Source: Butyricicoccus pullicaecorum DSM 23266
GTDB taxonomy: Bacteria; Bacillota; Clostridia; Oscillospirales; Butyricicoccaceae
Direction: 5' to 3'
Assembly (NCBI RefSeq): GCF_900167005.1
Contig: NZ_FUXW01000002.1
Coordinates: forward strand, 434,001 to 498,000
DNA: 64,000 nt
The notes beneath the pieces are model-generated. The model had not been told where the DNA came from. It did not search any database and saw only the letters and a program-made list of their open reading frames with translations. The position numbers and the translations under genes were made by a program. Shown here one piece after another: positions 35,283 through 44,325 of this stretch (positions are counted from its first letter, which is position 1; each line of letters opens with the position of its first letter).

Positions 35283-37142
35283 TCAATTATCCTCTCTCCT
35301 ATTATCTTTAGATGTAGTCAGCTCCAGCGTGAGATTATGGCGTCTCTTACTTTTGTGAGATTGTTTTGTTATGCGTACATTCTTTATGTCAATATCTTTC
35401 CCATAATCTGTTTGCGCTGAAATCGCTTCAATATGTTGTATCAAATCTATTCTTGCTTGCATATTTTCTTTTTTGTGCTGCTGGGTCAATTGTTTTTGTC
35501 TTTCTTTAATGCATTGCGCGTCTTCCAGTTTCTTCCCTTCGAATCTAGCCTCTATTAAGTCAAACTGAATATACGTTCCATCCTTTATAAGCCAAACATG
35601 AGATACATCATCCGGATCGTATGCGACAACACATCTTTCTTGTTTAAGAAAATCTTCTGTAAATCCTTCCGCTTTATATCTGAGGTTATTTGCTTTAAGT
35701 CCCCATCGTGTAAATCTAGCAGCCGTTCTCGGAAGTAATGTCAATATCAAATCCTTCTGAGACACTTTAATCAAGTTAGATTCCTTTTGGGCTTTGCAAT
35801 AATTCCATATATCATTCGCATGCGGGGTTATGCCATGATCTAACATCTCCTCAGAATATGGAAAGTTTTGAATGATTCGTTTTGTATTGTAGTAAATGAT
35901 GCATCGTAGAAGAATCTCTTCAAACTGATCCATTGTAAGATTGGCATCTTTTCGATAATCTCTAACTCCTCGTTTTTTGAAGTCAGTATCGATCACTCCT
36001 TTGCCTTTTAAATGTGGTTTGAATAATTCTTGGAGGAAATTAAAAATTTGTTCTACTGGCCCTTTTAGCTCTGCTCTAAATGGCGGTAGGTTAATTACTC
36101 TACATCCCAACTCCGTAATTTGCTCCATATTGTACGACGTAAATTCTGCGCCCATATCTGTTACCAAGGTTCTCGGAATTTCCTGACAGTTCCAGTCTTC
36201 TTGTTCAATTAGAATTCCAAACTTCTTGCACCATTCCACTTTATTAGTAGCGCAATTAAGAAGTAGTTCCCGTATAGAATACATCCCTCCTTCCCACAGA
36301 AGCGCGTAGCCGCACAACAGGCTGCTAAACGCATCCACACACGTTATAAGAATAGGACGTCCTACAAGGCTTCTAGAGTCATCACATAGGTATATATCGC
36401 ATATCGTAGCATCCAACATTCCAGTTCCAATTTCAGGAGCGAACTGCTGCACGCCATCTCCAAGAAGAGGTCTGCTATTCATCTCATAATTTTTTATTCC
36501 ATCTCGACTGATGTATTCTTTTTGTAAGGATCGTGTTTTTCTATAAAAATATCGAAATTGATGGATCGATGGGTACTCTGAATACAAGTTGCCTAGAGAG
36601 TCAGTATACTTGGTTTTCAACATCATGATATATGCGTTCATGAGTGTGTTTTTTCTTCTCGTATAATAAAACTTGTTTAATGCCCATCTAATATTTTTTT
36701 GATCCTGAGTGAGTGAAGTTTCAAGGTGGGATTTTTGAGGAGCCAATGCTCCTACATTCTGATAAGCTAGATACGTGCACAAATAATTTGAAACTGTTCT
36801 TTTGCTCAAATTATTTTTTTCAGCTACTGCTTTTATAGCCTTCGTCCTCATGTGATCATCAGAAATGAATGGAATAATTCCACAGATGATGTTGTATCTT
36901 CTATGTGCTTCCTTTTGGCTTTTGGGATCTAACAATTCTAAACTACAAGTTTTCCTGTTCGCTCTTTTTAGTAGTTCTTCCTCTGTGCAGAGATCATCCC
37001 GGTCTGGAGAAATATCAATCCACTTTGGCATTGTAAGTCTGAGACAATCGATACAGAAATACTTTTCATTATCTGTTTCCAGGACTCTATAAATGCTCCC
37101 ACCTGCTAAGATCAATGAATTCCGTTTAAGGTTGTCCTTCAT
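35283..37142 (-). CDS. tnsB: TnsB/TniA-family DDE transposase
   Basis: A 619-residue Mu/TniA-type transposase that joins the 3' transposon ends. After N-terminal DNA-binding helices (about 80-130, NNLSKRTVSNYLCTYLAYQN), the integrase core holds the DDE triad: Asp in GMLDATICDIYL (about 240), Asp in LVTDMGAEF (about 320), Glu in LKGPVEQIFNFLQ (about 355). A Mu-type beta-barrel and a basic C-terminal tail follow. It overlaps tnsA by 17 bases. AAGGAGG precedes its start. Confidence 0.92.
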   Translation of the reverse strand: MKDNLKRNSLILAGGSIYRVLETDNEKYFCIDCLRLTMPKWIDISPDRDDLCTEEELLKRANRKTCSLELLDPKSQKEAHRRYNIICGIIPFISDDHMRTKAIKAVAEKNNLSKRTVSNYLCTYLAYQNVGALAPQKSHLETSLTQDQKNIRWALNKFYYTRRKNTLMNAYIMMLKTKYTDSLGNLYSEYPSIHQFRYFYRKTRSLQKEYISRDGIKNYEMNSRPLLGDGVQQFAPEIGTGMLDATICDIYLCDDSRSLVGRPILITCVDAFSSLLCGYALLWEGGMYSIRELLLNCATNKVEWCKKFGILIEQEDWNCQEIPRTLVTDMGAEFTSYNMEQITELGCRVINLPPFRAELKGPVEQIFNFLQELFKPHLKGKGVIDTDFKKRGVRDYRKDANLTMDQFEEILLRCIIYYNTKRIIQNFPYSEEMLDHGITPHANDIWNYCKAQKESNLIKVSQKDLILTLLPRTAARFTRWGLKANNLRYKAEGFTEDFLKQERCVVAYDPDDVSHVWLIKDGTYIQFDLIEARFEGKKLEDAQCIKERQKQLTQQHKKENMQARIDLIQHIEAISAQTDYGKDIDIKNVRITKQSHKSKRRHNLTLELTTSKDNRREDN

Positions 37143-37491
37143 GGTATTCCTCCTTGTTGGTCACAATTCCCCAATTGCTAATACCATGTTTTGCCCAGAA
37201 CTTTCGGCTTTCTTCTAATTCCTTAACAGTTTTGGGTTTTATCAAATGTTTTCTTTGAACGCATTCTCTAACCATATATGTGCTGTCTGATAGTTTGCAT
37301 ACGAAATCCGATGTGTACTCTCCGAGTTCAAGACCTTCCATTGGCATATTGCAAATTATCTCTGTGACCTTCGGATCATTTTCTAAAATATCTCCGTAAG
37401 CAGATTGGATGTCTCCAAAAAATCTACAGGTCTCTTTGGACTTTGTAAGCTCTTTTTTTTCGCAGCGTCCTTTGTAGTTCTTCTTCTGCAT
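37126..37491 (-). CDS. tnsA: Short TnsA-like endonuclease
   Basis: A 121-residue protein, start at 37491 after GGAGG. It resembles the N-terminal nuclease domain of TnsA: YGDILENDPKVTEI with a candidate catalytic Glu, then GEYTSDFVCKL with Asp, then MVRECVQRKHL in place of the usual ExK, then WAKHGISNWGIVTNKE. TnsA of Tn7 has about 270 residues; the C-terminal TnsC-contacting domain is missing here. It is the first gene of a four-gene operon. TnsA cuts 5' ends so that the element moves by cut-and-paste; whether the altered active site works is open. Confidence 0.75.
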   Translation of the reverse strand: MQKKNYKGRCEKKELTKSKETCRFFGDIQSAYGDILENDPKVTEIICNMPMEGLELGEYTSDFVCKLSDSTYMVRECVQRKHLIKPKTVKELEESRKFWAKHGISNWGIVTNKEEYHEGQP

Positions 37492-37577
37492 ATTTGTGTC
37501 CTCCAATAATCAGGCTGCTCTTCTGTTAATCTTTGTGTTGAGATCACCTCCCAATATTAGTTAGACATTTTTAAACT

Positions 37578-37889
37578 CCCAAAAATCAATTTGTTTTTGG
37601 GGATGTTTTTCCCAAAAACGTAATTTTGGGGAATGTTTTTCCCAAAAACGTAATTTTTGGGGATAGCCTTTTCCCAAAAACGTAATTTTTGGGGGATAGC
37701 CTTTTCCCAAAAACGCAGTTTTGGGGATACTCTTTTCCCAAAAACGATTTTTGGGGAGTAGACTCCCAAAAATCATCTTCTCCAAAATACAGTTTTGGGG
37801 AAATGTCTTACACTTCCTGTTGGAAAATATCGCCTTCCCAAAAACACAGTTTTGGGAAAATATTGCCTTCCCAAAAACGCATTTTTGGG
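37578..37889. repeat. Phased palindrome array upstream of tnsA (candidate transposase-binding or operator array)
   Basis: At least eight units of the form CCCAAAAA-(4 to 8 bases)-TTTTTGGGG begin at 37578, 37611, 37641, 37673, 37706, 37737, 37765, 37837 and 37870. Most spacings are 28-33 bp, about three DNA helix turns, with one double gap. The interior is often CGTA or CGCA. An outlying unit is at 37988-38007. The array is in the 770-base gene-free stretch between tnsA and guaA. Its position next to the transposase operon fits the end of the element or its promoter. Confidence 0.85.
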
Positions 37890-38019
37890 AACAGGAATCT
37901 GCTATTTTTATGTATAATCAATAAAATGGAAGGAGACTTTATAGCTATTTTGCTATCAAATCATCAATACCACTCTTGAAAATTCCCCCCAAATTTGCAT
38001 TTTTGGGAAAACTCTATGT

Positions 38020-38074
38020 ATTGGTGCAAGGTCATTTTCACGCAAAATGCGAATTCGTTTTCCATGGCACCAAT
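38020..38074. repeat. Inverted repeat with third arm-like site
   Basis: ATTGGTGC at 38020-38027 and GCACCAAT at 38067-38074. Inside is TGCAAGGTCATTTTCAC, which matches the arm-like 21-mers at 38207-38250 but points the opposite way. Confidence 0.6.
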
Positions 38075-38143
38075 TTTTCGTGGTTTATATCCTAAATAAA
38101 AACGCAATTTTATCTAGTGTATTCTGGTCGTTTTTGAATAAAA

Positions 38144-38278
38144 AAAAGACCCTGAGCAACAAAACTCAAGGTCTTTCTTCTAATGCCTTATTTAATTATG
38201 TGCAGCCTCAGTGAAAATCATTTTGCACATTGAGGGAAAATCGGGTTGCACCATAACATCTGAAATTATTCCCACTCG
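38144..38278. repeat. Right 135-bp direct repeat with guaA 3' end (attR-like)
   Basis: Direct repeat of 9681-9815, 8 mismatches. It holds the last guaA codons (core CGAGTGGGAATAA at 38266-38278), two 21-bp direct repeats of form TGCAAnnnGATTTTCnC at 38207-38227 and 38230-38250 (23 bp apart) and a terminator hairpin. The paired sites resemble integrase arm-type binding sites. Confidence 0.85.
38145..38176 (-). terminator. Terminator downstream of guaA
   Basis: GAAAGACCTTGAG pairs with CTCAGGGTC (minus strand), then a run of T. Same hairpin as at 9682-9713. Confidence 0.8.
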
Positions 38279-39807
38279 ATGGTTGCCGGGGGCTTGGAGG
38301 TGATGTCATACACAATACGGTTGATATGCTTAACCTCATTTACGATGCGAACCGAAACACGGTCCAGAACCTCATAGGGGATTCGAGCCCAGTCAGCAGT
38401 CATAAAGTCAGAAGTCGTTACGCCTCTGAGTGCAAGGGTGTAATCATAGGTACGACCGTCACCCATAACACCAACCGAACGCATGCCAGTCAGTACAGCA
38501 AAGTACTGGTTGATGCTGCGATCCAGACCAGCCTTCGCGATCTCCTCGCGGAAGATCCAGTCAGCTTCCTGCAGGATTGCAACCTTGTCCGGAGTAACCT
38601 CACCCAGAACACGAATGCCGAGACCCGGACCCGGGAACGGCTGACGCCAAACCAGATAATCCGGCAGGCCAAGCTCCAGACCCATAGCACGTACTTCATC
38701 CTTAAACAGCAGGCGAAGCGGCTCAATGAGTTCCTTAAAGTCAACAACGCTCGGCAGACCGCCAACATTGTGGTGGCTCTTAATCACTGCGCTATCTCCC
38801 AGACCAGACTCAATTACGTCAGGATAAATGGTACCCTGTACGAGAAAATCAACCGCACCAATCTTGCGCGCTTCATCCTCGAATACACGAATGAACTCTT
38901 CGCCGATTGCCTTACGCTTATCCTCGGGGTCGCTCAGTCCCTTCAGCTTATTGAAGAAACGATCCTGCGCATTTGCGCGAACAAAATTAGAATCGAAACG
39001 AGTTGCGAAAGCCTGCTCTACCTCGTCACCCTCATTTTTGCGCATCAGACCGGTATCTACAAAGACACAAGTCAGCTGACGGCCAACAGCCTTGGAAACC
39101 AGTGCAGCAACAACAGAAGAGTCTACGCCACCAGAAAGTGCACACAGAACCTTACCGTCGCCCACCTTCTCACGGATGGCCTCTACCTGCTGCTCGATGT
39201 AGCGAGTCATGGTCCAGTCACCGGTGCAGCCACATACATCATACAGGAAGTGACCCAGCATATCCGTACCGTGCGGCGTATGATTTACTTCCGGGTGGAA
39301 CTGAACGCCGTAGAAGTTCTTCTCTGCACACTCCATTGCAGCAGTCGGGCAGGTATCGGTCGTAGCGGTAACACGGAAACCTTCCGGAACCTGCGAGATA
39401 AAGTCGGTATGGCTCATCCAGCAGATTTCTTCAGATTCCAGATCAGAGAACAGCTTGCTGCTCTTATCCAGCTTGACGCGGGTCTTACCGTACTCGCTCT
39501 TCTCCGCAGCATTGGATACGGTGCCGCCCAGTACGTGTGCCATAAGCTGGCAGCCGTAGCAGATACCCAGTACCGGGATGCCCAGTTCAAAGATCTCGCG
39601 ACCACAGCGCGGAGAGGTCTCCTCGTATACGCTGTTGGGGCCGCCGGTAAAGATAATACCGACCGGATTCATTGCCTTAATCTCCTCGAGAGGAGTCTTA
39701 TAGGACTTTACTTCACAGTAAACATGGTGTTCACGCACGCGGCGTGCAATAAGCTGGTTATACTGGCCACCAAAGTCCAGCACCAGAACAAGCTGATGAT
39801 GCTCCAT
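38266..39807 (-). CDS. guaA: GMP synthase (glutamine-hydrolysing)
   Basis: Makes GMP from XMP, glutamine and ATP. The 513-residue protein has the class I amidotransferase domain first (nucleophile Cys in GICYGCQLM, then QFHPEVNHT), then the ATP-pyrophosphatase loop [11 protein letters not shown] (about 225), then the dimerisation domain ending PPATIEWE. Length and ends are complete, so the island insertion at its 3' end kept the gene intact. SD GGAGG precedes the ATG. The leader of about 35 bases is too short for a purine riboswitch. Confidence 0.97.
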   Translation of the reverse strand: MEHHQLVLVLDFGGQYNQLIARRVREHHVYCEVKSYKTPLEEIKAMNPVGIIFTGGPNSVYEETSPRCGREIFELGIPVLGICYGCQLMAHVLGGTVSNAAEKSEYGKTRVKLDKSSKLFSDLESEEICWMSHTDFISQVPEGFRVTATTDTCPTAAMECAEKNFYGVQFHPEVNHTPHGTDMLGHFLYDVCGCTGDWTMTRYIEQQVEAIREKVGDGKVLCALSGGVDSSVVAALVSKAVGRQLTCVFVDTGLMRKNEGDEVEQAFATRFDSNFVRANAQDRFFNKLKGLSDPEDKRKAIGEEFIRVFEDEARKIGAVDFLVQGTIYPDVIESGLGDSAVIKSHHNVGGLPSVVDFKELIEPLRLLFKDEVRAMGLELGLPDYLVWRQPFPGPGLGIRVLGEVTPDKVAILQEADWIFREEIAKAGLDRSINQYFAVLTGMRSVGVMGDGRTYDYTLALRGVTTSDFMTADWARIPYEVLDRVSVRIVNEVKHINRIVYDITSKPPATIEWE

Positions 39808-39846
39808 GCGTTATATTCCTCCAAATCATTCTTTTGCTTAGATAAA

Positions 39847-39875
39847 ATTATGCCATATTTTGCGCGTTCGGGCAA
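39847..39875 (-). promoter_or_regulatory. Promoter of guaA
   Basis: On the minus strand TTGCCC (39875-39870), 17 bp, CATAAT (39852-39847). Confidence 0.6.
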
Positions 39876-40007
39876 GACCTTTTCTGCTAGAAATTAAATT
39901 TTGCTGAAGCGCACAAAAATAAAGCGTTCATTCTGATCAAGGTTGCGTATGGGATTCGTTCGAACTGGAAACACTTTGACTAAACTCTTATAAAAGGATG
40001 GATTGCA

Positions 40008-40982
40008 ATGAATACATTGACCCGAAAGGGAATTTTATCCCTGGCCTGCATCCTGGCTTTCATTATGCCTTCTGCAGCTTTTTGGCGGGATGAAGTGCAG
40101 GCATTGGCAGAAGAGACTTTGCTGAGTTCTTCTGTCGGACATGCACCGGTCGTTCAAACCGTCGAAACGAAGACCGTGAAAGACGTTATGGTGCATATTC
40201 CCCTTGCAGCAACCGATCCCGACGGCGATACCGTGACGCTGAAGCTGATCGATCAGCCTCGGCTGGGCACCGCTGCTTTTGAAAACGGAAACCTGATTTA
40301 CACGCCGGCAGCAGGCAAAACCGGCACTGACCAGTTCTCTTACTGTGCTGTCGATGTCATGGGCAATGAATCAGAACCGGCTCGTATTTCGGTCAAGATC
40401 GAAAAGAACAGTTCAGGCATCACTTATGCAGACATGACATACAATCCCAATCACTTAGCTGCTGTTCGATTGGCACAAGAAGAACTCTTTCTCGGTGAAA
40501 AAGTCGGCAGTGCTTATTTCCTGCATCCGACACAGACCGTCACACGCAACGAATTTATTGCAATGGCTGCCGCAGCTGCCGATCTGGAACTCGAAGATAC
40601 GACCGTAACCGATTTTCAAGATGACAGTGCCCTTTCCCCGTGGGTTAAGCCCTATATCAGCGCAGCAGCAGAAGCCGGCCTGATTCAAGGATATCAGACT
40701 GCGTCCGGTAACGCGGAGATTCGCGGCGAACGTGCAATCACGATTTCAGAAGCCGCTGTCATCGTATCCAATCTGATGGCACAGCAGCAAATTCCGACCG
40801 TTGCACCAACAAGCGGTACCATCTCTTACCGTGTTGTTCCCGCGTGGGCAGAGTCCGCAGTCAGCACACTGGATGCTGCCGATATTCTCCCCACCTCCGA
40901 ACTGGACAGCGCCGAGCCGCTGACCCGTGAAACAGCATGTGTCATGCTCTATCGCGTTCTGTGTCTGGCAGATGAAAACTGA
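40008..40982 (+). CDS. Secreted SLH-domain protein with Ig-like domain
   Basis: A 324-residue surface protein. The signal peptide (LSLACILAFIMPSAAFW) is cut near residue 35. Residues about 45-135 form an Ig/cadherin-like domain with the calcium-type DPDGD motif and NGNLIYTPAAGKTGTDQFSY. Residues about 155-320 hold two S-layer-homology repeats (TRNEFIAMAAAAA, SPWVKPYISAAAEAGLIQGY, ITISEAAVIVSNL). It would be held on the wall by SLH binding to polymers. AAAGGATGG precedes the ATG. It stands alone, convergent with rqcH. Confidence 0.85.
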   Translation: MNTLTRKGILSLACILAFIMPSAAFWRDEVQALAEETLLSSSVGHAPVVQTVETKTVKDVMVHIPLAATDPDGDTVTLKLIDQPRLGTAAFENGNLIYTPAAGKTGTDQFSYCAVDVMGNESEPARISVKIEKNSSGITYADMTYNPNHLAAVRLAQEELFLGEKVGSAYFLHPTQTVTRNEFIAMAAAAADLELEDTTVTDFQDDSALSPWVKPYISAAAEAGLIQGYQTASGNAEIRGERAITISEAAVIVSNLMAQQQIPTVAPTSGTISYRVVPAWAESAVSTLDAADILPTSELDSAEPLTRETACVMLYRVLCLADEN

Positions 40983-40989
40983 ATCCCAT

Positions 40990-41016
40990 AACAGGCGAGT
41001 ATATCACTCGCCTGTT
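40990..41016. terminator. Terminator between the SLH gene and rqcH
   Basis: AACAGGCGAGT pairs with ACTCGCCTGTT, followed by T on the plus strand. Confidence 0.88.
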
Positions 41017-41019
41017 TTT

Positions 41020-42798
41020 TTAATCTTTCACGCGCAAGGACTCGATCAATGCCTCATCCGGTGTCACAAACGCTGTTTGATAGACATGATAGATCACAAA
41101 TCCGGGCTTTGCACCAGAAGGCTTTTTCAGATTGCGCACTTCGGTATAGTCGACCGGCACCAGAGACGACGTTCTTGCCTTGGAATGATACGCTGCAATC
41201 ATAGCTGCCTGCGTCATCGCTTCATCTGTCGGCTGCTTTCCGTCGGTAATTAAAATCACATGCGAACCGTGAATTTTCTGCGTATGGAACCAGATGTCAC
41301 TCTTAAATGCGGTCTTCATACTCAAAAGATCATTCTGCAAGTTATTCTTACCGGCCCAGACTGAAAATCCATCTGTTGTGCGATACTCATACGGTGCAGA
41401 TCGCGCTGGCTTCTGTCTGCGCATATTGCGCTGCTGCTTGTGCGAGAGCACGCCCGTCTGCGTGAGTTCTTCACGCAGCTGCGCCAGATCAGCTTCATTT
41501 TCCGCTTCATCGATGGAAGCGAGCACGCTTTCCAAATAATCCAGTTCCTGTGTGCCCTGCTCAATCTGCTCGGTAAGCATCTGCTCGGCTGTTTTCGCCT
41601 TATTATACAGTTTAAAGTATTTCTGTGCATTCTGCTGCGGTGTCAGGCGTACATCCAGGGAGATTTCGATTTCCGGACATTCCGGGTCATAATAATCGAT
41701 TACCTTTGCCGTACGCATGCCCTTTTCCAGCTGATAAAAATTCGCAGAAATCAGTTCGCCTTTTCGCTTATACTTTTCACGATCATGGGTTTTGGTCAGT
41801 TCCTGACGCTGTGCAGCCAGCTTTCGTACCAGACGATCACGGGCTGCGGTAACCGTGCGCAGCATATCACCAGCTTTACGGTGCATACGCTCGGTCTGAC
41901 CTTTTTTCTCATAAAATGCCGCGAGCAGAGAAGAGAAATCCGGCTTGGTGTCCAAGCGCATCAGCGTGCCGTACTGCGTAATGGGCAGGCAGGTAAAGTC
42001 AAAGACTGTTTTATCCTCTGCTTTGACAAGCAGATAAGGCCGCGCCTTGTCTTCCCGAACATAGCTCAGAAAATCCTCAAACACCTCGCAGAGCTTCGTG
42101 CGATCTTCGGCAGAGAGCATGCTGACCGGCTTTCCGGTCTCCCCTGTCGCACGGTATGCGATTTCCCGGCACAATAGCGGTGATAAACCACAGAAAGAAG
42201 AGAGCAGCCACTTATCCAGCCCCATCTCTCCTTCTGCCTGACTGACCGCGGCTGCGATTCCGGCGCCCGAAACCGTGAGCGGGTCTACCTTATGCTCTTG
42301 CGCCGGCGGCATTCGATAGAACAACCCGGGCAGAATCTGTCGTTTTCCTGAGATATCTCCATCAATACGACGAATGGAATCGATGATACGGTCGTCCTCT
42401 CCCTTGAGGATGAGGTTGGAATACTTACCCATGAGCTCTGCGATCAGATACCGTTTGACCGGTACGCCCATTTCATCGTTGGTGTCCAATTCCAGAACCG
42501 CCATACGCTCGAGCGAGGGTTGGGTCAGCGATACAATCTTAGCGCCCTGAATGTGCTTGCGCAGCAGCATACAAAACATGGGCGGTGTTGCCGGGTTTTC
42601 GCGGTTTTGCTCAATGAGATGAATACGCGGCGCTGACGGCGAGGCAGAAAACAATAATCTGCATGCGCCCTGACCGCCACGCAGCTGAAGCACAATTTCT
42701 TCGCGGTCGGGCTGATATACCTTTTCGATTCGTGCACCTGCGATTCGTGTATTCAGCTCAGAGAGCACGGCACGCAGGCATACAGCGTCTAATGGCAT
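41020..42798 (-). CDS. rqcH: Ribosome quality-control protein RqcH (NFACT family)
   Basis: Binds stalled 50S subunits and adds C-terminal Ala tails to stuck nascent chains. The protein has 592 residues. The NFACT-N domain comes first (MPLDAVCLRAVLSELNTRI), then helix-hairpin-helix and long coiled coil (about 290-440), then NFACT-R with DIWFHTQKIHGSHVIL (about 510). Relatives were once called fibronectin-binding FbpA. It is co-directional with the Nif3-like gene and trmK. Confidence 0.93.
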   Translation of the reverse strand: MPLDAVCLRAVLSELNTRIAGARIEKVYQPDREEIVLQLRGGQGACRLLFSASPSAPRIHLIEQNRENPATPPMFCMLLRKHIQGAKIVSLTQPSLERMAVLELDTNDEMGVPVKRYLIAELMGKYSNLILKGEDDRIIDSIRRIDGDISGKRQILPGLFYRMPPAQEHKVDPLTVSGAGIAAAVSQAEGEMGLDKWLLSSFCGLSPLLCREIAYRATGETGKPVSMLSAEDRTKLCEVFEDFLSYVREDKARPYLLVKAEDKTVFDFTCLPITQYGTLMRLDTKPDFSSLLAAFYEKKGQTERMHRKAGDMLRTVTAARDRLVRKLAAQRQELTKTHDREKYKRKGELISANFYQLEKGMRTAKVIDYYDPECPEIEISLDVRLTPQQNAQKYFKLYNKAKTAEQMLTEQIEQGTQELDYLESVLASIDEAENEADLAQLREELTQTGVLSHKQQRNMRRQKPARSAPYEYRTTDGFSVWAGKNNLQNDLLSMKTAFKSDIWFHTQKIHGSHVILITDGKQPTDEAMTQAAMIAAYHSKARTSSLVPVDYTEVRNLKKPSGAKPGFVIYHVYQTAFVTPDEALIESLRVKD

Positions 42799-42813
42799 AA
42801 ATTCATTTTCTCC

Positions 42814-43590
42814 TTATACGAATTGAATACAATCCCGGTGATCCTCGGAAACCATAGCGGTAACCGTTGGGAAGCAGCGTCCGAGATGTTCTGCGAATGT
42901 CTTCGCAATGGGGTTCTCTGTGGGAAAATGCCCGGCGTCCACCAAAGTCAGTCCCAAAGACTGTGCACGCTGCATGATATCATACGAGCAATCGCCGATG
43001 ACAAAGGCATCTGCACCTTTAGCTAGTGCACAATCCATCATCTTGCCGCATGCACCGCCGCCGACTGCAACACGGCGAATCGGCTTACCGCCATCGGTGA
43101 AGCGCACACCACCCGCGTCCAGAGAGTCTTTGACGTACTCTGCAAAGATCTTCGGCGACATACGCGCAGGCAGATCACCCACACGGCCCAGCATCTTATT
43201 TTCGCCCGCTTCCATATTAATGACATTGGACAGACCAAGTGCTGTGGCCAGTGCATCGTTTACGCCGCCCTTGGCACAATCGGCATTGGTATGCATGCAG
43301 ATGACGGCAATATCATGGCGAATGACTTGACGGAGTGCGCGTCCGGTTGCGTCATCCTCGGTTACACAATGCACCGACGTAAAGATCAGCGGATGGTGTG
43401 CAACCACCACTTGTGCATCGCGGCGAATGGCCTCTGCAATGACATCCTCTGTCGCGTCCAGTGCGCACAGGATGCGCTCGACCTTCCGGGTTCGGTCTCC
43501 GGTCATCAGTCCGCAATTATCCCAGCTTTCTGCCAATTCATAGGGTGCAAACAGCTCCAGGCAATGCAATACATCATTTACAGTTGGCAT
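42814..43590 (-). CDS. Nif3-like dinuclear metal protein (YqfO/YbgI family)
   Basis: A 258-residue NIF3 family protein. Metal-site segments are VVAHHPLIF (about 65), HTNADCAKGGVNDALA (about 97) and GHFPTEN (about 225). The start at 43590 follows GGAGGG and overlaps the end of trmK; an open frame continues upstream to 43770 by chance. The family is sometimes labelled GTP cyclohydrolase I type 2, which is not well supported. The trmK-Nif3 pair is conserved in Firmicutes. Confidence 0.92.
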   Translation of the reverse strand: MPTVNDVLHCLELFAPYELAESWDNCGLMTGDRTRKVERILCALDATEDVIAEAIRRDAQVVVAHHPLIFTSVHCVTEDDATGRALRQVIRHDIAVICMHTNADCAKGGVNDALATALGLSNVINMEAGENKMLGRVGDLPARMSPKIFAEYVKDSLDAGGVRFTDGGKPIRRVAVGGGACGKMMDCALAKGADAFVIGDCSYDIMQRAQSLGLTLVDAGHFPTENPIAKTFAEHLGRCFPTVTAMVSEDHRDCIQFV

Positions 43591-44297
43591 GTTAATCCCT
43601 CCAATGCACGTGAAATGGTTTGTACAACCGTTCTCTGTGCTTCTATCATCGCGGCATCTGTATTCTGTCCCTGCTCCATGCCAGACAACGCACGGTTTTC
43701 TCGCGCATAGAGCGCCTGGAGATACGCCATAGCGCCTGGTGCGCGCAGCAAGGCATCGGACAGCACACAAGCCTCCAGCGGCTTATCCTGACGCTCTGCG
43801 CCGCCGCAAACCGTCCAGATCAAGTAGTAACGGTGTCCTTCTTGACACACCGTTTCTTCCTGAATGCAATATCCATGTGCCCACAGCCATTGTCTGAGCT
43901 GCGACAGCATGGTCATGGGCTGCAGGAGCAAAGTATGCTTCCCGTCTGCCGTCCACGGTGCAGCTTCCAAAATCGCTGCAATGGTTTCACCGCCCATACC
44001 TGCAATCGAGATAGTATCACATTCATCGGGCGCAATTCCTTCCAGTCCACTGGCCAGTCGGAAGCTCACGCGGTCGGTCAGTCCATGAAACCGTGCATTG
44101 TCCCGCGCGTGATCGAGCGGGCCTTCACGCAGATCAGACGCGATTGCGCAGGTTAAGCGATTCTGCGTCAGCAGCCACAGCGGCAAATGTCCATGATCGG
44201 TGCCAATATCCGCCAGTCGTGCGCCCTGCGGTACCCGGTCGGCAATCGCTTGCAGGCGCGGTGTTAAAGTCAAATTTTCTTTGGTTCGTTCGGTCAT
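43578..44297 (-). CDS. trmK: tRNA (adenine(22)-N(1))-methyltransferase
   Basis: A 239-residue SAM-dependent methyltransferase that modifies A22 in tRNA. The SAM loop is LADIGTDHGHLPLWL (about 28), followed by CAIASDLREGPLDHAR and SIAGMGGETIAAILE, diagnostic for TrmK. It overlaps the Nif3-like gene by 13 bases, so translation is coupled. Confidence 0.92.
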   Translation of the reverse strand: MTERTKENLTLTPRLQAIADRVPQGARLADIGTDHGHLPLWLLTQNRLTCAIASDLREGPLDHARDNARFHGLTDRVSFRLASGLEGIAPDECDTISIAGMGGETIAAILEAAPWTADGKHTLLLQPMTMLSQLRQWLWAHGYCIQEETVCQEGHRYYLIWTVCGGAERQDKPLEACVLSDALLRAPGAMAYLQALYARENRALSGMEQGQNTDAAMIEAQRTVVQTISRALEGLTCQL

Positions 44298-44325
44298 TCT
44301 GTCATCCTATGATCTGAAAAAACAA

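Noticed and set aside
37490-37560. Leader peptide starting at a GTG upstream of tnsA
   Set aside because: A GGGAGGTGATC site precedes a frame that overlaps tnsA out of phase, but the codon content is poor and no attenuator follows.
37557-37785. Minus-strand ORFs with FWEK/FGK repeats
   Set aside because: They are translations of the palindrome array in two frames, with no ribosome site.
37578-37889. CRISPR array
   Set aside because: Repeats are palindromes of variable inner sequence with only about 8-12 bases between them, and there are no cas genes. The spacing is too short for spacers.
9681-38278. Tn7-like element inserted at guaA by TniQ, with the 135-bp repeats as its ends
   Set aside because: Transposon ends should be inverted and flanked by about 5-bp duplications. 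Here the copies are direct repeats including 13 bp of guaA coding end, which fits site-specific integration better.
39808-39852. Purine riboswitch before guaA
   Set aside because: The leader is about 40 bases, too short for the aptamer, and the core motifs are absent.
38326-39897. Long plus-strand ORF opposite guaA
   Set aside because: It is antisense to guaA, which is complete and conserved. Long shadow frames also occur opposite glmS, glmM and ruvB here.
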